A stretch of 64,000 bases of DNA from Liolophura sinensis (taxonomy: Eukaryota > Mollusca > Polyplacophora > Chitonida > Chitonidae), in the NCBI RefSeq assembly GCF_032854445.1, contig NC_088301.1:51075187-51139186 (forward strand), given 5' to 3'. Positions 35,640 through 47,520 of the stretch are shown here, in pieces. The position numbers were made by a program, and so were the translations under genes. Position 1 is the first letter of the stretch. Each line of letters begins with the position of its first letter. The notes below the pieces were generated by a model that saw nothing but the letters and a program-made list of their open reading frames with translations, had not been told where the DNA came from and did no database searches.

Positions 35640-38600
35640 TCATGAATGAAGCTGAGATTTTCCGGTGATGTTAAAAATAGTCCTGTTGTTGTTGTAGTAG
35701 TTGGGCCTTCCTCTGTTGGCGATAGGAATCTCCCTGACAGACGGCCGCTGTGCGGTGAGGTATTGTGCCACTAGGCCAAGAGGAGGAGTCGGACCGTTTT
35801 TAGAGAATGGCCTGAACAGTCTAGTGTCATCAGCTGTAGAAGGGCGGGAAAAGTCACGTTCATCTGTAACCACAAACCAAACCGCTACAATTAAGTTTGT
35901 AAATTATGATATGGTATTATTAAAGATGTACTGCACTTTAGGAGTGAACCCCCAGCAGCTACGAGAGCGTGATAGTGACAAATGTGCACACGTAACCGGC
36001 AAATTACTGCCATACGTTTGTTTTTGTTTTGCTTTCCATCATCCATCCAGGTTTGAGAGACTCTCCTGTCCCGAACGTGGGAAGTAGCTTTGTAACAAAA
36101 TGAACGTGCCATGAACATTAACCATCTAAATGTGTCACACCTCAGGAGGTATATATGGACATTTCTGACAACACTCGAGTAAAAAGTAGCTTTTAAGTAT
36201 ACCACTTAACATTATGTCAGACAAAAGGAAACTTCCGCATATCTGAAAAGTGTAACAGCTAAGCATTGTCAGTGAAAAAAGTATACATTCGTCCATGTAA
36301 AGATTTTACCGTTAGATCGGCTACTCAAGGTGTTCCGCACTATGGCGTTGTCTTGTTTGCAAGTTGGTTGTGTCTCTTCAAAACTCCCCACCGAATTTAT
36401 TTTCTTCAGTTTCTTGGTTTGTCTGTACGCCAACCCGATTATAATGGCTAGTATGTTCACAAATACCAAACTCCCAAATACAATGCCCACGATTGCCCAC
36501 TCGGATAATTCGAATTCACTGGATGATCGTTCTGGAAAATAAAGCAAACATATTGTCGTCATTTTAATGACCAATTTTGGTGTAATGGCGATGCTTAAAC
36601 GTTTCACCAATCGCCCTTTTACCTTATATTACATAAGGAATTCAAGTCTTCCCTACGGAGCCGTAAAAGTGGCATCGTGAAACAAAAAAAAATTGGGAGG
36701 AAGAGAAAAAAAATGGCATAGTGAAAAACATATTTTTTGGAAGAGGAAATAAATTTTAAATCCCGTCTACACAGGTCAATTCCAGTTGCTTAAAAACACG
36801 TGTACATGCAACTATGTCTATACAGAAATAGTGACGTACTAAAAGAACCGCTATAGACCGACTCGTTTTACGTGCACAATGCATTTCCCATTATCTATGA
36901 GATAGCTTATAAAGAAAAAGATTTCAAAGAAATATATATGGACTAAACAAAATAAAAGATACAGTATACCGACCTGACCTTATATAGCTGACTTCTTACA
37001 GTCTCAACTGCAACAGCTAAATGTGAGAATACATGTACTTGATCCAGCCATGGCAGAACTAAGACGAGCTATATATGAATTAGGACTAAAGGCCTTAACT
37101 TTGTGTCACATACATGTATGAGGACGGCTGAGATAAGTTAGGGGATTTGAAAATAAAATTCGCGGCTCCGACTTTGAAATTCGGAGGTTAAAAAAAAAGG
37201 ATTTTCTCTTCCAAAAACTTTTTTACACCATGTTATTTATTTTATTTTTTTTTCTTTGCTCTTCGAAAATTTTTTTCCCATGTCACATTTTGTTTCTCTT
37301 CAATTTTTTTTTCACTATGTCACTTTTACGGCTCCGTACTTTTCGCGATGATAGTATACCATACATTTACTAACGAAAACATTTACCACACTTTTTAAAC
37401 ACATATATAACTTGTTAAACGTTGTAAGCTTACCATCAGCTGTAATTTCAATGTGGAGATAAAACTCGGCCCCATTTAGCCTGTTGACAGTGAATTTAAG
37501 TTGTTCATCTGCTTGGTAAAGCTTTTCCACTTTAGGTGGCATTACGAAATTGAAGAGAGCCTGTTAAACACAGAACGGTACTATGTGATAGGTTACATTT
37601 GATTTCATAGTACAACCAATACATCACGAACATTTCAACCTGCTCAGAGCAACGTTCATCTAAGGAATTTAAGCTTTGACACACGGTACTGTCGATTTTA
37701 CTCTCGTTTTTAAAAAGGTGTTTTAAGGTTTTTGTTTGTCAAGAGGTTGGGAGATGCATTCCAACGCAAGACAAATTGCTTCATACCACAAGTACTTTTT
37801 TGATAAAACAATGGGCTGTTGAAAACTAAAAGCTTCTATTTCACAACATTCTGACAATTAAGATATTCCACAGGTTATATCGCTTCATGGGGCGAAAATG
37901 AAGGTTGTTCTAGGTACATCCGATTTATACGCACACAGTGAACAATGTTTGAGTTTGCTGTATGTCCCTATAGTTAATCTGGATACAACTGAGAGACTAG
38001 CTGCTGATTTTTACCTTTGTCCAAAGGACATCATCTACTCCCGCTGCCACCAAGAGGGCGACATCTTTGCTGATCAGGGATGTTTCCTTAAACACATAGC
38101 GCAGTCTGGTGTCTCTTTGAGCTGCAGTTAGCTTCATGGAGCAGACTGGCGCATTTGCGTTTTGTCCGTCGATGATAACGCTTACTTGGTCGGTAAGACT
38201 TACAAAAGTCTCAGTGTTTTCGCACATTGAGTAGAAGTCAACTGCTAATTCAAACACAGAATTAAGAGTAAGTCTATAAAAACTGTGAGTTCATTATTCA
38301 TGTCATAAACCTTTTTAATTAAACCATATTTAAATCAGTTTTGTGTTGATTTTTTTACGAAATTTGATTGGGTATTATTGAATGAACTCAGTAATATTTC
38401 AGTGGTCTATAAACGTCGGTCGGATCAACAGGAAGAGGAAACACGCGTACACCAGATACACCTTAGCATTTTCAAGAAAAGCGATGGAATAAATTTATTC
38501 AGTACATGAAAAGATTTGACATCTTAAGAAAACAAAGCGTGATGCGCTATGTATACACGTCTGTGAGTGTGTGTTTGTGTGACTTGTTGCTATACCAGCG

Positions 38601-38697
38601 TGACTCGGAGCTACTCACTTGATGAGGCTTCTCCAAGAGAAACTCTGGTAGCAATGATAAGAATACGCCACCAAAGCCAGTTATACTTGTCTGTCAT
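35640..38697 (-). CDS. Single-pass receptor with CUB-like ectodomain and proline-rich tail (gene B)
   Basis: Five spliced exons on the - strand, all in matching phase: 38736-38619, 38244-38015, 37560-37434, 36531-36310, 35863-35640. With the ATG at 38697 the product is 293 residues. The first codons (MTDKYNWLWWRILIIATRV) are a possible but atypical signal peptide. Without an upstream splice this is the first ATG after an in-frame TGA, but an acceptor-like CATTTTCCAG before the exon leaves more upstream coding possible. Exons 2-3 make a beta-rich ectodomain resembling the second half of a CUB fold (AEFYLHIEITADG end) with only two Cys. Exon 4 has a clear transmembrane helix (WAIVGIVFGSLVFVNILAII) followed by RQTKKLKK. 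Exon 5 codes a Pro/Asn-rich cytoplasmic tail (PTPPLG, YNNNR). Failure to splice exon 4 would end the protein at 36269. No family was recognised with certainty. Confidence 0.65.
35864..36309 (-). other. Last intron of gene B
   Basis: Donor GTAAAA at 36309 and acceptor TGGTTACAG before 35863. The frame stays open into this intron to a stop at 36269-36271, offering an alternative C-terminus. Confidence 0.6.
36532..37433 (-). other. Gene B intron carrying a MITE
   Basis: Donor GTAAGC, acceptor TTATTTTCCAG. Most of the intron is the foldback element at 36654-37338. Confidence 0.65.
36654..37338. mobile_element. Foldback MITE with TA-flanked terminal inverted repeats
   Basis: TACGGAGCCGTAAAAGTG at 36654-36671 is the exact reverse complement of 37321-37338. 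Counting the outer TA as target duplication, the element is about 681 bases and begins CGGAGCCG. Behind each terminus, inverted subterminal modules of the type CATAGTGAAAAA...GAAGAG repeat, about two on the left and three on the right. There is no coding capacity. A TA target and short inverted termini suggest a Tc1/mariner-type MITE (inference). Confidence 0.8.
37561..38014 (-). other. Gene B intron
   Basis: Donor GTAAAA at 38014, acceptor GTTTAACAG before 37560, phase 0. Nothing else was recognised. Confidence 0.65.
38245..38618 (-). other. Gene B intron
   Basis: Donor GTGAGT at 38618, acceptor TTGAATTAG before 38244, phase 1. Contains a short GT-rich run. Confidence 0.6.
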
Positions 38698-40293
38698 ATT
38701 GTTTAAAACGTAAGTCGTCTGAAATCGCTCATTTTCCTGGAAAATGAAAAGATTAACATCTCATTTTAAAATCAAAGCTACATAACAGAAACCTAATGTT
38801 ACAAAACGAATTGTTCCGATTTCTCACTAATAGTTGAGAGAACAAAATTGCAAGGTAGCGAAGTGGTGGAGAATGTCCAATCTACTTACTCTCTAATGAC
38901 GTGCATCGCTCTGAATTTTCTTACAGAACAGACATTCTGCTGTACTCTAGTGGGTGTGAGTCACTTGTGACGGAACCTTCATGTGATGTACAAAATATGG
39001 CAGACAATGACTCTCATTTGAGTCTAACCACCTTTTTCAGGGGAATCAGCTTATAGAATATGTAACCAGATATCCTTCAATGAATTATTCAAGCCTTAAA
39101 CTTTGTGTTTCTAAAGATATATTGGTTGTTTTTGACATGCTGGAAAGACTTCATGCAATTTTTATAGTGTGCTGCTTTCTCTCTAAATTTTAGGTCACCC
39201 TATAATTCAGGGATTGTAAAGTCGTCCGTCTCGGAATGAACTGTTACCTTTCTTGTACAGCTGGTTCAGACGATGAACAAAATGCTTCCTTGTTACTTTA
39301 AAACTTAAATGACTATGACACCTTTAAATTTTTTGTGAAAAGCGTTGACTAACATATCTGTGGCGGTTAAATACCATTTCCGGTACAGGCATCTTAGCTG
39401 TCTTTTACTCTTATTTCTATATACCAACTTTATGCCTCATTAAAGAACAGCTAGCTTTTGCCACACTATCCTTTTTGCCCCAGATCAGCCAATACATTAA
39501 CAATACGCGGCGCTATAAGCCAAATAGATTAACCTTCAATGAATCAATCAATCCACCATCATTCCCATAAAACTCGACTCCTGAGTTATTCATGGGAGTA
39601 AATAGATGTTTACAAACATCCTTAATTAATAGTTGGTCGGTATATAAATATTATCTGAGCTGACTCGTATCGCTCACTTGTCAGTGGAGTTTTCTACTCA
39701 TTCGTGTATGACGTGAATCCATCCGTACTCTGCCACATGTATTACATTTAATCGCGACGAATTCGTTGTCATATTCAAATACGCCACAAATTCTGGAAGA
39801 TTTGCACCATTGTTGTTTTTCTACAATTACTCAAAATGCTGAGGGACCAGGGGCCGGTTTCATGAAGCTCACTTAGCTAAATTAGCCGTTAACTACTAAG
39901 ACTTCAGGTGGATATTAGGTGTAAGAACTATTTGTATAATTTTATTGATGAAATAATTTGAGCTTCTTGTCTATGCATATACATTTCCTTAAGATCGCAA
40001 TAATTCTTGAAATAATAACATTGCAACATTTTATTTGATAGAGTATTTAGGCCAACAATATCCCCACAATTTCTAAACTTTTGTATGACGGATAAAGAGA
40101 ATTCGTAAAGAAATTCATAACAATATGACATCAAATTGCGGGCATCCTTTTGTAAAGTATATATAATACTGACTGCATCTGTGCAAAAGTGTTGTGATGT
40201 TGTTCAATGTGCCTAGTGACATGTTGTTGGCGAATATTGCTCACCCTTTCATACGACGGCTATAGGCAGAGCGCATTATGGTGCGGGGATTTT

Positions 40294-40319
40294 GTCTGTC
40301 CGTCCGTCCGTCCGTCCGT
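40294..40319. repeat. (TCCG)n microsatellite
   Basis: Five consecutive TCCG units. Confidence 0.9.
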
Positions 40320-40962
40320 ATCTGTGTATCCAGAGTCTTCAAGTCTATTGCATGTGCTGTTTTAAAGTTTTGGTGGATACAGAGGCACTAATGTGTGGTA
40401 TCTCAAGTTGGCCCATGTCCATGGCTGTTATGGTTACAAGATTACCACTTTCCTGATATGTACTATATAAGACTACAATTCCTGTTGTTTTATCCGACCT
40501 GCCACATAGTGTAGTATTACACTAATACACTTGACAACTTGGTCGTATGAACAGTTGTGGAAAGAAGCGAGGGATTTCCATGCATACCGAGGTTTCGTCC
40601 ATAATTATTAGATGTGTCGTGCCATAATGTCTGTTCGTTTGTACTGCCGACTCCTAGTAACAAGACTGCTCTTCTCTCAATATCAACTATGTAAATAGGC
40701 ATTACTTTATGCCCATCCTATAACCATATGTGCCGTTAAGTACATGTATATGCTGTTTAAGTATGTTGGATGCATAGGTACAGATGTGAAGATGTGTCGC
40801 TTCTTAAATTTGTCCATCAATCGTAGCCATGATAACCAGATTACCACTTAGAAGAAAACACAGCATTTTGAGTATTTCAGTGACGTCTATCAAATTGCAG
40901 TTATCATCGCGGTATTTTTATCTAAATCTGCTTAAGGCACGGTTCTAGAGGGGCGTGTTATT

Positions 40963-41150
40963 GCTACTATTTAAGTTACATTCAGTTATATGAATAGTTA
41001 GAATGAAACCCTAACTGAGGTAAACTGACAAGAGGCTGTATTTCACCGGTTACATGTGACCATTTACCAGATATGACGCTGTCGTTGCTGCTCTGGGTTA
41101 CTGTTTATGCTGTACTGTTTATACGATAAAGATACGTATGACTTCATGTC
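40963..41150 (+). repeat. Unclassified repeat family R2, copy 2 (longest)
   Basis: Its left half matches 25897-26010 and its right half matches 31676-31775, so it links the two other copies into one family. Confidence 0.65.
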
Positions 41151-43233
41151 TGAACTACATTTTCAATCACTTTGCATTTACGGTTTTAAGGAATACATAC
41201 AGATTTCTGTCGGGCCTCACCCTCATTGTTATGGTAATCAGAGTGCGAATCTGCCCTGAATCTACTATACAACATAGGAATTATATTTGTTAGGGCGTCC
41301 ACATCAACTCTTGTTTGTATACTCTCTAGCAGCGTCTTCCATGGCTCTTGTATCTTATTACTTTCTGGCGATAGTTTCTAGAAGTTGTGCCTTTATTTTG
41401 TTTCATTTTTAACGTTTTAAGAAGTAATAATAGTTACTCGTAAGACGGCGGTCGAAGAGGACACCACAAAGTGCCATGTGGACACGGCTATGCCTCGCTG
41501 TAAGCGAGAAACTTGCAGACGTAAAGCTGTAGTTAGACCACTGATGACAAGACTCAAGCAAGACCTATCAAGCAATCGTCAAGAGCCTATCATCTAATGT
41601 ACAGTGAACAGTACGACTAATACGACTGATCAAAAGGCGTTATTTATGAGACCTAGTCATGTACCCTTATCCTTCTGTATCAGATATAAATGAAACATTT
41701 ATTTATTTATTTATTTAGTGCCTTGTTCAGGAATTTTATCACTTTGTTAAACGGCGGTGACGGTTATGAGTGGATGGAGTAAACCAACGACATTTGCTGG
41801 ATACAAGACAAACCTGTTGAAAACTAGATTAGATCATTTAATCTCATTGGTCAATATCCTCATAACAGCGGCAAGTATCATGCTTGCATTGTATGTTACC
41901 ATTAATAAATCCATATTATTGCATAGAAAATGAAGTTAGAGCACTTTTTTCTAATTCATAATTTTAAACTGCGTACGCTCTATTTCTACGGCAAGAACTC
42001 ATTGCCTCGGGTGACGTCATAATTATTTAAAAAAAAAAAAAACAATGGCATTTTGGATGTTGGACGGAGTCTAATATGTGTTGATGCAGGATGACACCAA
42101 TTACCTTAATTTTTATCGACTTTAATCTAAACCCTGTTTCTGACACTACCATATTAGACATTGTTCGCACGTATTAGTATCATATAGCCTTCGTAAACGA
42201 ATTTTATCTCTTGTAGTATATGATCTCACAGCAGTATGCTTTTAGAGCTGGGTGTGAGGAAATTTTGTTATAAAAAACAGTGTAGTCTATTCGCAGATAC
42301 AATATTGTTTGTGCTTTGTTCTAACTGCATCTTGGTTTACCTAGTGTAAAACAAATTACTCTCCACGCCAGGAGGCCACTTATTCCTTCAATAATCATGA
42401 CGTTCTTTATGTTGAAACAAGGCTTGGAGAGTTTAACATTATGAATTAGGAAAAATATCCTACCTGCATTTTCCTTGTAATGATATAGACGTATAACATA
42501 TCAGTGTGTAGAGGTTGTGTGTTACGTACGACTAACGAATGCAGTTTTGGTAGAGAGTATGACTGATTTTACAGACAAATGAATGTGTACGACTGGTTAA
42601 AGGAAACAGACTACAGTAATGAAATCTATGTACCACATCACTTATCTTAACGCCGATGGCACGATGATGCGAATCGATGGCACAATGGCAGGGAATGATG
42701 ACACGATGGCCATTTCATTGTTGGTATGGCCTTGGTGACAGACAACAGTCAGTGGAGGTAACGTTTTCACAGCCTTATCTTTTCGGAACACTACTTGTCA
42801 GCCACCAATATGGCATGGAACACATCCCACAATTTGTCAGTACCCAGAGATTTCCTCTGGGTACACAGCTTTCTGAACGCCATCATGCTAGAACAAATTC
42901 TTCAGTGTATGATGTTACAACACAAAAAACAACAAACGAATATACAGAAACACTGACACCCCCATCTTCCTTTACCTGTTATATACTTAGTGTATGCTGT
43001 CTAGTTTACGTTTTCCGATGAAAATCATGGTCTAAAAGCGTTCCCATTCGTCATGAATAATGCACAGGCTACAAACACATCTCGACCGGCACTTATAATA
43101 CATGAAGTATACTTCAAGAGATTCATGCTGGATACAATACTTAAATCATTATCTTGCATAATAGGAATGAAACATTGTCCCAAGTAAACAAAAAGGACAA
43201 ATATATGTACTTTACCTTTTATTTTTGATTAGA

Positions 43234-43239
43234 TTTATT
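43234..43239 (-). terminator. Poly(A) signal of gene A
   Basis: AATAAA on the - strand about 205 bases after the gene A stop codon. Confidence 0.5.
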
Positions 43240-43442
43240 ACAGTTTATACACTAACAAACTGTAATTCAGTATACATAATTTTAGGAAAATATTTGAAAG
43301 GTTTGTTTAATTAAAATGAATACAGTGAACAAAGCATTAGTACTATTGCGAGAAGAGATGAAACATCCTACCATTATGATGTGAAACTCTAAGTCGTTTC
43401 ATTTTAAATTTCCGATTTTGTGGAACCAGCCCCATAGTTCAA

Positions 43443-46400
43443 CTAGAAATTACATGACTGTCTTTGATTGGGCTCGAAAAGTGTCAAATTCTTTGTTTGT
43501 CCATCACACTGCAATTCTACTGAGGTGTCACTGGAGTGATGTTTGTCAAGTACATAATACTCGTGGTACTTGGTCGAGCCTTGGCCGGCAACAACGGACA
43601 GTTTTATATCTGGAATGCTCTCTAGATCACTGACACTAGAGGAACTCGTCTCACTGTCAGCGCTGATGTACTGGTAAACACGAAAGTCATTTGGTGACGA
43701 CGCCGACACAAGTATTTCGTATCCCATCGGATGGTTTTTTGATACCCCGTCGGATTGGAATTCGGCCCCTCCTTCATTTTCTTGTGTAGAGCAACTTTCT
43801 TCACACTCATTTAATGGTTTGGTATTTTCCACACTGGTGGATTCTATGTTTGTGGCTGTTCCATCATTGTCAGTGACATTCGCTTCTAAATGGACTACCG
43901 GGGCACATGCAGGTGAAATGCACACATTGTTGAATATTTCATGAGTGTTTATGGTATTATCTACAGCATCATTACATGTGCTGTCTTTTTCATCTACATC
44001 CATAGGTTCTTCTGGTAAAAACAGACATTCAGTTTCAGGTGAAGCATCCAAGTCACAATTGGCTGTACCACATACGCCGTTTTTCTGTTTTTTATCACAA
44101 CGAATCCAGGAATCGCTAATATTCCACGCGTAAGTATCATTATCTTGATTATGAGACTGTCCGTTGTTTTCTTTTGGTTCTTCTTCCACCTGATGCATTT
44201 CATCTCTGGTAATCGAGGAATTGATGCTATCTGTATTATTGCTGTTGCTATCCACATCACCAACTGCTTCGTTTTTACTTGTATCAGGAAAGGCAACATT
44301 AGACACCAAACCAATAGTATGGTCATTTGAGTTAACTGGAGGTATTCTCCGGGATAGCTTGTGTGGCAAAGATTGGGTACGTCGTGGCGTAGTTAGTATG
44401 CATGATTTGGTGAAGGAATCATTCCTTTGCACTTCAACATTTGCATGTGAAATGACTGGAATCATGTACTCTTGATTATCTATTTTTTCATCACAATCAG
44501 TATCTATAACCTTAACACTGTCGTCTGGAGGAGGTTCTGGTGTCATTAGCGGAGTGAATGAAATGGCCTCATATTCGTCCGAACTGTTGGATTCATCTGG
44601 CATGGACGCGTTTAGAGCCGTTTGCCAATTGACGTTACAGAAACTCTTTGGATTTTCATTAGGTTTACACAAAATGTCATCTGAGAATGGTTCGTTTGCA
44701 CAACAACCCACGGACTTGTGAGACTTCAAGTCTTTCCGTTCTGGATTGGTGTAGGATGGTGTGGATTTTGGACGAGGTGGCAGGCTAGGAGCACCGGAAG
44801 AACCATACCCATCGGGCACTGCTCGTCCGCTTGCTGTAGCATCCCCATCTATTCTGTTTATAACGTGTAAATCGGCCATGCAGCCCCCTGTGTGCATTGG
44901 TCTTGTCTCTAATGTGTTCCCAAACACATCGTCTATTGCCTGAAGACAAATTACATATGCATTAGCATGTAATTTCCCATGCTTACTAATTTAGATCAGG
45001 TACATGGTAAATATATTAGCATCATACTAGATGTTCATTTTTGTAATGAGAATGTAGGGAAAAATTTAGTCGTCGACCAAGCGATTCCGAAACCTAGTCT
45101 TCAGTACAGACGTCTCGTGCTAATGCCTTCAATATGTGGTATTTGCATTGAATTGTTGAATTATTGAACTTGTACTGAATTTCCAAATTCCAAAATTTTC
45201 ACGCGTATATCATCAGCAGAGGTACATGCTTCATACCGCATATTCATTTAGCTCTGTGAAGGAGATTGGCCTAGAAATGTCCATTCCGTGTGCAGCTGAT
45301 GATTCTGGCAGGTTAAAACTTCCATTCTGTATCCGCCTACGAAAAATGTTAAGACAGTTACTAAATGCAAAAGTAGCAGACACTAAAAAAAAACAGTCAC
45401 AAAAATGATCATGAAAATGAAGTCGGAGCTGATTTTAAATTTAGGATAATGTTGGGAAGTTTAAACATAAGAACAATGAAGGTCGTACCTTTTACGGCGT
45501 CTTTTCTGAAGCATGAACAGGATCACAGTAACAACTGTTACCAGCAGAACAAGTGCTGCTGCAAGTCCAACAATCCAGGCAAGAATGGATAGGCCATTGT
45601 ATGATCCCAACGGTGGTGGCGCAGAAGGGATGGACGCATTGCCAACGGCAACAGTTGTCTGAGGGATTTTCGATGTCCTTCCGTTTATGTCACTTTTGTT
45701 TTGAATTAACGGTCCATCTTCGCCTCTACTAGTGTGTACTGTATTGGGATTTACTGACAAGGTATAAAGTAGAGTATCGAATAGTTTTCAAGCGATAAAA
45801 ATTCGTTACCAATACGTAAATATTTCTTGTCATCGTTATTAAATGAAAATATGACAGGTTAGCATCATTAGGTCTTCCCCACTAAACCATGCTAAGAGTT
45901 TTCAGTTACGCCTTTAAATTCTTTCAGCAAGAACCTTTGAGACAATGTCGTCATTATTTTTGTAACCTTGGCGATTTTCACTCACTTGAAGTTCGGTAAG
46001 CAAAGATGATACATTATCACTTACTGGATACGTACACTTTATCATTCGGCAGTCTTCACTCTGGTAGATCCATTTCCCTCCACAGAGGTTATCTGGGTTT
46101 CCCGTTACTGGAGCACACTTTTCACCCGATGGAGAGTAATATGTGCCCCTTGGACAGCTCAGACGTTCCACAACCAAGTCATTGTAAATTCGCGTTAGGT
46201 CTGGTGGGCTGTACTTGTAATACCCCAGGCATCCTTCAGGATCTGGATAAGTCCATGTGGTTCTTCCTGGCGCAAGTACTTCACAGTACTCTACAGAATA
46301 TACAACAACTTTCGGTAATATAATTATTTCATACTACATGGAGACGTTTACTAAAAACTGACATTAGTCTCCGGTCATATATTCGTCATCACCATTTGGA

Positions 46401-47520
46401 TAATTGCATTGTGAATTGTGCATTATAATCTATTAGACATCCGTTTCCTTAAGGGTATGGTGGGTGATATATAGATATCTTAAGCCTAGCTGTCCGTATT
46501 ACAGATAAATTAGATGAATTTAAATTACCACCTCAGAAACAACACTGCCATAAAGACATAATCAGAAAAATTTAATGTACTTTTCATAAACTTTTCATGC
46601 AGTGTAAAATTATTACTGGTAAATATAAATCGAACACAGATATCTGTGTCTTCCTCTTTCATACCTGAGATTAATTCCACTTAAACATAACTGATCGCTC
46701 TATGTATCTGTATATATAATGTTTACAGATATATGATCAGTTGACACGCAAGACGAATGATATATATCTGATTTGTATTGAACCTGGATAGCAATTTTGT
46801 ACATTACTTTTATAATCTCTTGAATTCCTTGCCTTTAGTACTGACTAGTGCTTCCTGACGTCATCATAGAATGATTTTATATCGTATTCATGTAATTAGC
46901 TTTTTATACACAGACGCACGGTAATTCTTATTGACGGTTGGTTTAAGAATAATACTTGCGGCAGTTGCGGACGAATGCCTGTGGATGATCACATGGAAAC
47001 AAATGTGTGATACCGCACCATGGCATCAGGACAAGTCTAGTTTAAGTAAATTTTCTCAAGAAGAATACAAATTTAAAAAAAAAAACGACTGAATTAAAAT
47101 TTGGCGTATATGGAAGTGCTGTGTACAAGCCTGGCATACGATTTTGGTTTGGGTTCGAACTTCGTACACCACACCCTTGACACTAGCTCAGCGCACAAGT
47201 TAAATTGTATACCGAGAACATCTTTAGTTTTTGTAACCGTAATGACATCAAAGAGCAGATTTGCGGACTTTTTATGTTACCATTAGGCAGATATCCCTTT
47301 ACGTTGTCGCATTGTCTATGTGGTCGAGTGACATCACACGTTGACAACTTCTGTAAATCACAGAGAGCAGCTCCCTTGGCAATGCGAACCCAGTAGTTAG
47401 CTCCACAAGTATATCTCCTTATTTCGCCATTTTTATCACAAAAATAGAAATGTTGGCAGCTATAAGGATCTGGATAGGCTGTCTCCTTCGCACAAGGTAA
47501 TGTCATCTGAGGGCAAAACT
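43443..47520 (-). CDS. Transmembrane chitin-binding (peritrophin-A) protein with long acidic tail (gene A), 5' end unresolved
   Basis: Likely cell-surface protein binding chitin or similar glycans. Exons on the - strand: 47520-47281, 46290-46025, 45658 (or 45753) to 45489, 45336-45237 and 44939-43443. The first has a canonical six-Cys peritrophin-A/CBM14 pattern (FC, YPDPYSC, FYFC, YTC, ALC, STC). The second repeats it (TYPDPEGCLGYY, LSCPRGTYYSPSGEKC) but lacks the third Cys. The next gives one helix (ILAWIVGLAAALVLLVTVV) and KRRRKR as stop-transfer. The 100-base exon is needed to keep frame. The tail (about 530 residues) is Ser/Asp/Glu-rich with a PxxP stretch (SLPPRPKSTP) and Tyr motifs YAAI, YEAI and YMIP. 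The acceptor at 45753 is stronger but out of phase with the preceding donor GTAAGT; 45658 is in phase. No start codon or signal peptide was found; upstream exons should lie beyond 47520. Confidence 0.75.
44940..45488 (-). other. Gene A introns around a small internal exon
   Basis: Two introns flank the 100-base exon 45336-45237, which codes 33 residues after the basic stop-transfer sequence. Its borders are TTTTTCGTAG and GTATGA. Without it the tail exon would be read out of frame. Confidence 0.7.
46291..47280 (-). other. Gene A intron between chitin-binding exons
   Basis: Donor GTAACA at 47280, acceptor ATTCTGTAG before 46290. The phase-1 join creates a Glu codon. AT-rich, with no other feature recognised. 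Confidence 0.7.

Larger units (their letters stand above)
38737..43233. other. Intergenic between genes B and A
   Basis: Contains a (TCCG)n microsatellite (40294-40319), a repeat R2 copy (40963-41150) and a less AT-rich island at 41445-41597 with a roughly 50-codon Lys/Arg/Cys-rich open frame of unknown meaning. Two stretches near 40360-40450 and 40755-40855 resemble each other weakly (both end in AGATTACCACTT). No gene could be supported. Confidence 0.5.

Noticed and set aside
36269-36310. Stop at 36269 as the only end of gene B
   Set aside because: A donor at 36309 joins in phase to a good acceptor and an open 74-codon exon ending at 35640, so the short end is kept only as an alternative.
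39849-39925. GGGGCCGGTTTCATGAAGC-type sequence as a transposon end
   Set aside because: It resembles common marine-invertebrate repeat ends, but no partner terminus or target duplication was found.
42677-43021. A 114-codon + strand frame
   Set aside because: Low-complexity Thr/Ser composition, no splice context, no motif.
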